Assembly (NCBI GenBank): GCA_036939975.1
Contig: JALLPB010000004.1
Location: 1 to 37,409 of the forward strand
Source: Cyclostephanos tholiformis
Lineage: Eukaryota; Bacillariophyta; Thalassiosirophyceae; Thalassiosirales; Thalassiosiraceae
DNA length: 37,409 nucleotides
Direction of reading: 5' to 3'
Each line of letters opens with the position of its first letter. Position 1 is the first letter of the stretch. Below the pieces are notes generated by a model, which worked only from the letters and a program-made list of their open reading frames with translations, ran no database searches and was not told the DNA's origin. A program made the translations under genes and the position numbers. Positions 29,463 through 37,409 of this stretch are shown piece by piece.

Positions 29463-32024
29463 CTAAATTTTTACCTCGCGTAGAGCCTGTTTGACATCAT
29501 CAAGTGTGATAAGAAGAGATTCGATACCAGCACCTTCTTCTCTTGCCCTTGATAGCGCTATGGAGCCAGCGCATCTCACCAAACCTTCAAGGTCGGCCCC
29601 GCTAAATCCACCAGTGACGGAATCGTGTGCAAGATCAAATGCGGCATTCCTTGACGGGTAAAAATAATCAAGAACATCCTCTGTTGCCTTTTTCAGAGCT
29701 CGTCGTTTCCTTCCCCTCTCCCTCCTCACGGGCACGACACCGTCATCCTCACTCCGATCATGTCTCCCATCTATGGCGCAGCAAAGGGGCTGACTCAATC
29801 TGCCTCTATTTCTAAGCGCGCCGAAGTGGATGTTTAAGATCTCACGCCGGCCCTCTCGATCTGGCAGCGGGATCTCGATTTGTACCTCCAACCTCCCTGG
29901 TCTCAACAGTGCCTCATCCAACAATTCGCGACGGTTTGTCATCCCTATCAGCAACACGTTCGGGATGGACTTCACGCCGTCCAACTTGGAAAGGATCTGG
30001 TTAACTGTTGAGCTCCGCGTCGCCTCTCCGCTGTCCTCCGCCGAGGAGCGTTTCCTGAAGACCGCGTCAATCTCGTCGATCACAATGACGTGCAGCGCTG
30101 ATCGCGATGCATCGCCGTTCACTGACGCAAGCTCGGCCTCAGCATCGTGAAAAAGCTCGCGAACAAGCCGCTCTGAACCTCCGACCCAACGATCGAGTAG
30201 CTCCGGCGCCGAGACTATCTTGGGCGCCCTCGCTCGCAGAGCCCTAGCGATCTCACGCGCCAGTGCCGTCTTGCCGCATCCAGGCGGACCGTACAGCAGT
30301 AGGCCCCTTACGGGGGTCAATCCAAGTAGGGCTAGCTCCTCCGCTTCCATTGCCACCATGGACAATCGCCTCGACGCGTCGTCCAACGACGAAAGAAAGG
30401 CGGCGGCATCGTCATTCGAACCCCCAGCGCTTTTCCCCTTTGCCTCACCGTAGGATAAGAGATTACCGTCCACGTCCACCTCAGCCGGACGGATTACTCG
30501 TCCATCCAGGACCCGGCGCACGATGTTGTCGATCTGCCGACTAAGGCCTCCCACCCGTGAACGAAAGTCGGACACAAATGCGTTATTCCTGTCCTTTCCC
30601 TGCAGGAGCGACGATGACGATGATGTTGTTGCCCCCCCTTCGTCCTCGGCTGATCCATTGTTTGGCTTCTTGTCATCGTCGACGACGACATACCTGAACA
30701 TGTTTGTAGGCCTCCATGCCAATCGACGTAGAGTCATGTCTCCCCCACTCCTACCCTGGCTATTGTCTCCAGAATCGTTGTCGAGATTGTCGACGACGCC
30801 ACCCTGAATCTTTGGCAGCAGCGTGAACTCCAACACCATGGCCGGTCCCATGTCCACGGCGTCGTACCTGCGTTCCGCTCCGCCGTACTGCACCCAAGAA
30901 GGCACGTGGTCGGAAGCCGACGTCTTGCGCTCGGTCCGCTCCCCCACCCTCCTTGGCGGTTTCTTCCTCACCGCCGACGATGCGTCGGATGATGATACGT
31001 CTCCGCCGCTCCCGCCCCCGCCCGAGGAGGAAGGGAGTATACGATACCTCGTCACGCCGCCGTATAATAACTTTGAGAACGTGAGGGATCCCGCCGGCTC
31101 GAACAGTCCGCCGCCGCCCAGGCCTAGTCCGGACGGTAGCAATATCAGTCGACACTGTATGCGGTCCATGAATTCGGATCGCGTTCGTCGCATCCTCCTC
31201 TCGTCGCCCATCGTCGCGACGGCTATGACGCCCTCGTCCCTCCCGCCGCTAAGGTCGCCGTCGAGCAGACGGAGGAAATCGTCCGACACGGTCCCGTCCG
31301 CGGCGAGCCTAGCCTCTGACGATAAATCCACTATCAACGGAGACGGAACCGATCTCATCCATCGAAGCCAAGTGATCGCCTCGTCCCGTCCCTCCCTTCC
31401 CCTCCTGTATCCGTCGTCCTCGTCGTCCTTCCCGCCTGGTAGGTAAAGTCGGACCTTATCAAGGGCCTTCCTGAACGCGAAGGCGCTACCCTCGTCTATC
31501 CAATTCGTGGCGCTCGATCCCTGTCCCCACTCCTCGTCCTTACCTACAGCATCCCGACGTCTGTCCGATTGGAGGAGGGCCGTCGCCGCGAGGGATGAGA
31601 GGAGGGAAAAGGGATCGTCGTCGTGGTCATTGTCGTCATCGTCGATGTCCCCCCCCTTCCCACTACCCACGGGGTGATGGTGGACGTAAGACGACAACGG
31701 CCGAGCGAGAAGACGACGCGCGCCCATCATCCCGCGGCCTGCGGCGGAAGTTGTCGTCGTCGTCACGAAGGCCGTGGACCACGACGATGGCGATGGCGAT
31801 GGCGATGGCGATGGCCGCCTCCCGGTCGTCGTCGTGACTTCGAGGCCGAGGCCACCGCCACCGCCATTGCCACTGCAGCCTCGCGGGAGGAGCAGCATAT
31901 TCTGGACGAGGAACAATGACCAACCGAGACATCTCCCGACGCCAAGGGGGGGGGGTCGTGGTGATACCATCTCCGGGCGAGAGGAGGAGGATGGAATGGC
32001 AGCACAATTCAAGACGGAATTCAT
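29463..32024 (-). CDS. Single-domain NSF-like AAA+ ATPase with organelle-type presequence
   Basis: An 853-aa protein with one AAA module close to NSF D1: Walker A GPPGCGKT (579-586), [17 protein letters not shown], Walker [10 protein letters not shown] (646-654), sensor [20 protein letters not shown] (694-713) and sensor-2 region [20 protein letters not shown] proper has an N domain and two AAA modules and is cytosolic; here there is no second AAA module. The ~550-residue N-terminal part begins with hydrophobic and Ser/Arg/Thr-rich sequence ([18 protein letters not shown], then [14 protein letters not shown]), suggesting plastid or mitochondrial import. A GGCGAT tandem repeat (31781-31812) encodes a Ser-Pro repeat in that segment. 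The substrate is unknown. The divergent CCR4-like gene starts 133 bp away. Confidence 0.85.
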   Translation of the reverse strand: MNSVLNCAAIPSSSSRPEMVSPRPPPLGVGRCLGWSLFLVQNMLLLPRGCSGNGGGGGLGLEVTTTTGRRPSPSPSPSPSSWSTAFVTTTTTSAAGRGMMGARRLLARPLSSYVHHHPVGSGKGGDIDDDDNDHDDDPFSLLSSLAATALLQSDRRRDAVGKDEEWGQGSSATNWIDEGSAFAFRKALDKVRLYLPGGKDDEDDGYRRGREGRDEAITWLRWMRSVPSPLIVDLSSEARLAADGTVSDDFLRLLDGDLSGGRDEGVIAVATMGDERRMRRTRSEFMDRIQCRLILLPSGLGLGGGGLFEPAGSLTFSKLLYGGVTRYRILPSSSGGGGSGGDVSSSDASSAVRKKPPRRVGERTERKTSASDHVPSWVQYGGAERRYDAVDMGPAMVLEFTLLPKIQGGVVDNLDNDSGDNSQGRSGGDMTLRRLAWRPTNMFRYVVVDDDKKPNNGSAEDEGGATTSSSSSLLQGKDRNNAFVSDFRSRVGGLSRQIDNIVRRVLDGRVIRPAEVDVDGNLLSYGEAKGKSAGGSNDDAAAFLSSLDDASRRLSMVAMEAEELALLGLTPVRGLLLYGPPGCGKTALAREIARALRARAPKIVSAPELLDRWVGGSERLVRELFHDAEAELASVNGDASRSALHVIVIDEIDAVFRKRSSAEDSGEATRSSTVNQILSKLDGVKSIPNVLLIGMTNRRELLDEALLRPGRLEVQIEIPLPDREGRREILNIHFGALRNRGRLSQPLCCAIDGRHDRSEDDGVVPVRRERGRKRRALKKATEDVLDYFYPSRNAAFDLAHDSVTGGFSGADLEGLVRCAGSIALSRAREEGAGIESLLITLDDVKQALREVKI

Positions 32025-32157
32025 CGTATGAATTCCACGCTAGAAAATTCCCCCTTTTTTCAGTAATAGTATTAAGGCAGCCAGGGCCAGACGTTTCACC
32101 AAATCTAGCGTATCGTACACAACACACAAACAACGAAACGAAGATCTAGACCCTGCG
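32025..32157. promoter_or_regulatory. Probable shared (bidirectional) promoter interval
   Basis: Only 133 bp (217 bp if the deadenylase starts at 32242) separate the start codons of the divergent NSF-like and CCR4-like genes, so both promoters must lie here or inside coding sequence. I could not assign a TATA box or initiator. Confidence 0.3.
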
Positions 32158-34622
32158 GTGCCATTTGTCGTCCGTTGTCTCTTTCACCGTTCATCGCGCT
32201 CGACGGCGCTTGCGCTGTCGGGGCAAAAAGGCAAATTGGCCATGAATTCCAAGGAATCCATGTATTCGTGGCACTTATCGTTGAGGGTCGATCGCCCCGT
32301 AGAGGTGAGTTTTGGGTGTGGCGTCGTGGGCGGCGGCGATGTGAGGGTGGACCGATGACCGATGACCATGTGAGGAGTAGGGTAATGCGCATCCTAGTAT
32401 TCTTATTTCGAAATCTCCGTCGTAAAAATTAAGATTATTTTTGTTACATGGGGGAGAAAATGGGGATATCATGCGATTTCGGGTGTTCGTGTGTATTATG
32501 GGCGGGGGGGGGATAGGGGGGGGGTGGATATTTCATAGCTTGTTGTGGCTATTATTTTTGGAATGCGATGAATCAATAGACACCTTTTACACATGGACGA
32601 CTTAATAGTGTCTGGTACTAATTTTGACCACGAGCGCCGAATGTTAGGATGTGGTTGCTACATACTTGTTTTATTCCATACTCTTCCTCTTGAAATTCAG
32701 TCCACTCATTCATTCCTCTCGACTCCCCACTTGCGTCGAAAATATTCAGGGTTGTAATGTTCGTCCCCATGCGTACATGTATGGGAAAAAACTCGACGAT
32801 CGGGAGCTGGCGAATGGCCACGGTTACAACAAAGTTTGCCGTGACCCCCCGCCCAACCATGAGTTCTCCTACCGTTGGTTCCGCGGTCCCCCGGTAGAAT
32901 CATGTGCATATGAGGGATGCCCTCGGCGTACATCCTTCTCCCCCCACGAATGGTCGAAGCATGCCCTGGGTGGATCGGGTTGCTCATTGCAATGCGTATC
33001 TGCCCAAAGCTCTTTGTATAAGGCCACCTTCTGTAATGCCAGTTGCTTCGTGAAGGCCTGGAAGACTCAATACACTGTCCAGGGGGACATCCCCCAAGCG
33101 CGTAATTCCACTCCCATCCGTCGTAGGACAGCGTCCTACGGTGATGATGATGATGACACCCGAAGTGTGGGGAGCACCAATAGCGCCAGATCGGGGAATT
33201 CATCGAATTATAACCCCCCTGGCACCCCTCGTGAGATCCATACTCCTCGTACCATCGATATGTCTGGGTACAATAGCGAATATGGTGGTCACTCTGAAGA
33301 GTGGGTAGAAATAAGTAACGCCCAAGTTTACATACCCCAAGCGGACGATATCGGTAGAAAATTGAAGGTAGAGGCTGCAGCTTACTCCGTGGAGTCGGGG
33401 GAACTTTTGATGCACAGAGTGGTCAAGACGGATCTGGTATTGAGTAGAACACCGGATCCGGAGAAGCGGAATCTTATCACTGCAAAGCCCGCGGCTGGGG
33501 GAGGTGCTCGTTTCCGCATTGTCACTTATAACATCTTAGCAGAGATCTATGCTACTCAGCAACAGTATCCATACGCCGACCTCTGGTCCCTCTCGTGGGA
33601 CTTTCGGTAAGTTTGATTTGTTGGCTGTAATGCTCAAAAATGGCCGTCACTGGTGAATGGAAATAACTAACTCCAATGCCAGTTTCCAAAATATAATTCG
33701 GGAGATTGTGGATGTCGGACCAGATATTGTATGCTTGCAGGAGGTTCAGGCAGACCACTACGAAAGCCATCTTTACAATGCAATGCACGAAGCTGGCTTT
33801 GAGGGTGTTTTCAAGCAGAAAACACGTCAGGCAATGGGAATGACTGGTAAAGTAGACGGATGTGCCCTCTTTTGGCGTCGGACTAAATTTCACCTGATTG
33901 AGTCGTACAGTATCGAATTTAATGAGCTGGCGCAGAGGCAGGTGACCACTGTGATGGGCCTTAATCCACGCAGTGAAGAGGGAGCTTCTATCTTAAGCAA
34001 GCTGTCTAAGGACAACGTCGCCCAGCTTGTGGTATTGGAACTTGCTCAGCAATCTATGGCGTCCAGGACCAATCGAGACCCTATCAATCAGGTGTGCGTT
34101 GCCAACACTCACCTTTACAGCAACAAAGATTCCCCGGATGTGAAGCTTTGGCAGACCTTACACCTTTTGCAGGAGTTGGAGACGTTTGTAATGGCCAGGG
34201 GCACTAACTTGCCTCTAATGATATGTGGTGACTTTAACTCAACGCCGGATAGCGCGGTGTACGATCTCTTATCAAGGCAGCAAGTCCACCCTGGCCATCC
34301 CGACGTTAACTTAAGCGAGGAAAATGGCCCGAATGTCTTGCCCGACATAATGAACATCACTCACTCGCATACGCTGGGCAGTGTGTACCTTTCTGTCCTG
34401 GGCGAAGAACCAAAATTCACCAACTATACTCAGCTATTCAAGGGATGTTTGGACTACATTTGGTATTCAACTCAAAACTTGCGACCACTTTCAGCGGCTC
34501 CTATACCCGATGAAAGTGCTCTCACTCGACATGGCGATGCATTACCCTCCACACAGTACAGCTCGGACCATATCATGCAAATTTCGGACATGCAAATCTT
34601 TTTAAGTGGAGGAGGGAGATGA
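32158..34622 (+). CDS. CNOT6: CCR4/CNOT6-type poly(A) deadenylase
   Basis: An exonuclease-endonuclease-phosphatase (EEP) family deadenylase of the CCR4-NOT mRNA decay complex. Three exons, 32158-32304, 32750-33606 and 33683-34622 (647 aa), are joined by a 445-bp phase-0 intron (GTGAGT...TTCAG) and a 76-bp phase-2 intron (GTAAGT...GCCAG). Exon 1 (SWHLSLRVDRPVE) joins to GCNVRPHAYMYGKKLDDREL, giving the plant/algal CCR4 N-terminus. A cysteine-rich region follows (CAYEGCPRR, CSLQCV, FCNASCF). The catalytic domain has RIVTYNILAEIYAT, then IVCLQEVQADHYE (catalytic Glu), VANTHLYSN, MICGDFNSTPDSAVY and YSSDHIMQISDMQI (catalytic Asp-His). There are no leucine-rich repeats, as in plants. An alternative start in the same frame is 32242. 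Confidence 0.9.
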
Positions 34623-34764
34623 ATCGACTATTCCTATAACCAAGCCTTCGTGATTTATTTTACAATACAATGTTTATGCTGAAGACAACTAGTATCCAGA
34701 CTAATCGAATTAATTTTATTCAGCGATATCTTTGTCATTAAAGTGAAAGGTATAAGAACCCCCA

Positions 34765-37018
34765 TCAACCACCGTCGACACCGATGCTGCCAATCGAACC
34801 ATGATCGATTTTGGATAACAATCCTCGGTCGTAAACTTCTTCCAAAACGCTAATTATTCGGTCGAAATCCGATAATCTCATCATTTTGCATTTGCCATCT
34901 GCAGTCATCTCGCCGAAGACTTCTCGTGACGATGATGACTGCTCATTCAGCAAGAATTCATCGTCGATGGACATTCTTGGGATTAATCGCAACGTCTCTC
35001 CGTTCAAAATTACCCTTATAACGTGCTGATCGTCCATTCCTGGTACATTGAGTCGAACCAATTCGAAAGCGATCGTGCTGGAGTACGGAGGCCACCACCT
35101 CCAAGATAATCGTCTTGCCCCCCTCTTAACTTTGCCCAATGTCATACCCGAATAATGGGCTTGCCCCCCCCCCTCCCCTTGCATGTTCGCGCCTCCGCAG
35201 TCCTCCCCGGACGCTAAAAAATCCGTGCCCAATGCGTAGAGCAGGGCCAGTAACGTGACTAGGTAGTGAAGTGATTGTAACTTGAGATTGTTTTGAAGAC
35301 GAACGAAAAACGCTTCATTAAAACAAAGTGCATCCTCACCATCATGACAAGAGTACAATACGAACGGACCGCGATCACCCGGTCCGATATTCGACGCGGC
35401 ATCCACCATGCCGTTGTATATTTCCCTGAACGGCGGACCCGCCACCGCGGACAGAAGTCTCGGACATCGGTACCACTCCCGAAATCTCCAGGCGAGGTGA
35501 GACGATACCGGAACGGCCAATTCCCTAAGCGCGGCCTCGGCCACCTCCCGCTCGCTCTCGTCCCACGGCGTTACGTACCGTCCATCATCGGAGAAGTCCT
35601 CCGCGAGGGGTATCGAGTGTGCCCTGCGACAGACGAAGTGATCGTTCGCGTGTATCCAGTTGACGCCGGAGGGCGTGCCCCCGAATGACTGGGGCGCCCC
35701 GCGCAGGCCCGGCAATCGTTCGCACAGCTCGTCGGCCAGGGCCTTCGCGCTCCCGTCGATCCTTTTCCGTTGGTGTTTTGAAAAGGGGGAGGATGACGGG
35801 ACGAACGGGTGAGGAGGGACCCCGCACGAGTTGGCGAAATCTCTAAACGAAGGAATGAGTACCGACGACACCCGTTGTAGCCGGGCTCGCACCCCCCGTC
35901 CTCACTTACCTCTGAAATCTCTCGGTGGCGATGACGCTCCTGACCAAATGATGCATCATCCGCGGATGCTTGTCGAATGGGTTTAGCGTGTCGATATCCT
36001 TATCCCTAACCTGTATCCTCACCCTCCGCAATCGACGATTATTGCTGGAATTCGACGATGACGACAAGTCGTCGTCGTCGTCGTCGTATACGCTATCGTC
36101 GCCCACCATATCCTCCGTCGTCGTCCACATCGGCCTGTCCATGTGCGCGACTCGCTCGTGCTCTCCGATGTCAGCGTAATATCGCTTCAATCCTCCCCCC
36201 GCGTACGTAAGTCGTTTCCTCCCCCCATCGTCGTCGTCGTTTCGGGGCCTCCCCCCGCCGCCGATGAGGCCGTCGAGGAAGCACTGCACGCTCGTGACCG
36301 TACGCAGGTAATTCGTGGAGTACGCTCGGACGTTCCAATGATCCAAGAACGAATATCGGCCCGTCGTCGTCGTCGTCGTTCCCTCATCGTCGTTCCTACC
36401 CCCGCCCTCGCCGCCGCCTCGAACGTCGTCGACGACGCGACGGCGGCGGCCGAAGCGCTCGTACCTCCGACGAAAGCCGGCCCCCACCTCCCTCATCTGA
36501 TCCATGCCCCGATACGTCAAATAACCGAACGGCTCGCGCGATACGTCCAGGTGTTCCCCGCCGTTCTGACTGACGTGTATATCGGGGGGGAAGTAACGCG
36601 ATAATTCGTCACGCACGGACCCACCCCGGGGCATTCGCGATCGCCAGTGCTCGGCCTCGCCGCGAAGTCGATGGGGAGGGCCGAGGTACCTGTTCGGCGC
36701 GCGATCGCCGTGACGGTGGAAGCACCACAACCCCACGATGGTCCCGCCGTTGGTTAGTGGATCGTCCTCGTCGTCGTTCCCTTCGTCGACGTCGTCGCCT
36801 CCGTCGCGCCGTCGATCGACGTTGACCGCGTGGCCGCGGATCGGACGATGGGAGGAGTGGCTCCGTCTCCTATGTCGATGATGCCTCTTGGAGGAGGAGG
36901 AGGAGGAGGAGGAGGAGGAGGATGGAGGACGACGACAAGCGGCGACGCCGCCGACGCCGCGATCGAAGGTCCTGTTAAGTGCGGCGAGGGACAGCCCTCG
37001 CGCGGCGGGCGTTGCCAT
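34765..37018 (-). CDS. Histidine acid phosphatase (branch 2)
   Basis: Two exons, 37018-35910 and 35842-34765, around a 67-bp phase-2 intron (GTAAGT...TTTAG), encode 728 aa. The phosphohistidine motif is RHGDRAP (102-108) in LWCFHRHGDRAPNRYLG, and the distal catalytic HD pair is at 536-537 in VLYSCHDGEDALC, so the active site is split between the exons and both are needed. SFLDHWNVRAYSTNYLRTVTSVQCFLDGL is the usual Arg-containing helix after the first motif. Relatives include lysophosphatidic acid and inositol phosphate phosphatases; the substrate cannot be told. Ser, Arg, Asp and Gly runs enlarge the protein. A hydrophobic stretch (LHYLVTLLALLYALGTDFL, ~561-579) follows the catalytic region. 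No obvious signal peptide is present. Confidence 0.85.
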
Positions 37019-37409
37019 CGTTTCCGTCGTTAAATCGAGTTGATTGTGTTCAATCTAAAAAAAAACACCCTTATCATGGGATCCGGGATGGGATGCTTAC
37101 ATGGGATCCAATCGTTTCACAGGCGGGAAGGACTACGTGGTTGTTCCCCGCAACGCCAGAACCTAATTTTAGAATATTACCATGAATCGTAAGTAAGTAC
37201 GATAGATAGGTACACTCTAATAAACGTTGACACCCAAAATAATTTTGTATGGTATTATCGTACATAAGTAATAAAAAGATAGTAATAACTAAAGGCCCAT
37301 CTTGTTGCAAAATTCGAGGCAATATTCGCAGGTAGCCGTTAGTGCGAACTACCGCGGTGTACGATGGTCTGGAAATTCTCTGTGCGTTAGCTCCGAGTAC
37401 GAGATTACG
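37019..37409. other. Right edge, no gene recognised
   Basis: This is the 5' flank of the phosphatase gene. It contains two direct copies of CATGGGATCC (37075-37084 and 37100-37109) and, near 37121-37150, GGCGGGAA and TTCCCCGC in inverted orientation, similar to the GC hairpin at the tips of the TTAA-type elements. No ORF with a recognisable product is present. Confidence 0.5.

Noticed and set aside
35843..35892. Separate start for the second phosphatase ORF at 35892
   Set aside because: The first 50 bases belong to a 67-bp intron; splicing in phase 2 joins the two catalytic motifs in one protein.
36143..36604. A plus-strand ORF inside the phosphatase gene
   Set aside because: It is antisense to exon 1 with no domain; long antisense frames are expected in this repeat-rich, GC-rich DNA.

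Overview
The window is nuclear DNA of a microalgal eukaryote, most likely a diatom. Short GT-AG introns (67-445 bp) interrupt several genes. Coding exons are GC-rich and full of GAC/GTC/TCG trinucleotide runs. The AT-richer intergenic blocks hold a Ty1/copia element of the kind common in diatoms and piggyBac-type DNA transposons. I cannot name the species.

Left part (1-13.8 kb): a cobT homologue (vitamin B12 lower-ligand activation), a cell-surface protein resembling a bacterial periplasmic metal/siderophore-binding protein (two exons), an intergenic block with two short TTAA-flanked transposon copies, ribosomal protein eS12 (two exons), a METTL13/CSKMT-like methyltransferase, a short basic protein that seems cut off at a poly-G run, a putative VHL-beta plus HExxH metallopeptidase fusion, and a BTB/BACK-like protein.

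Middle part (13.9-24.6 kb): a transposon graveyard. A degenerate minus-strand Ty1/copia gag-pol lacks RNase H and is split by a 756-bp TTAA-flanked element whose removal rejoins the integrase frame. Beside it lie unidentified gag-like plus-strand ORFs and a piggyBac transposase pseudogene with four in-frame stops and about three frameshifts. A choline-monooxygenase-like Rieske oxygenase pseudogene, missing its N-terminal half, abuts the piggyBac remnant.

Right part (24.6-37.4 kb): a compact gene block with a TRMT11-like RNA methyltransferase carrying an N-terminal signal-like segment, an ARMC6-like armadillo protein, a single-AAA NSF-like ATPase with an organelle-type presequence, a CCR4/CNOT6 deadenylase (three exons, the first one short and easy to miss) and a histidine acid phosphatase (two exons). 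These are unrelated housekeeping or organellar functions, not an operon or pathway. The points most worth following are the cobT gene, the VHL-metallopeptidase fusion, the surface binding protein, and the TTAA transposon family that has inserted near genes and into the copia element.
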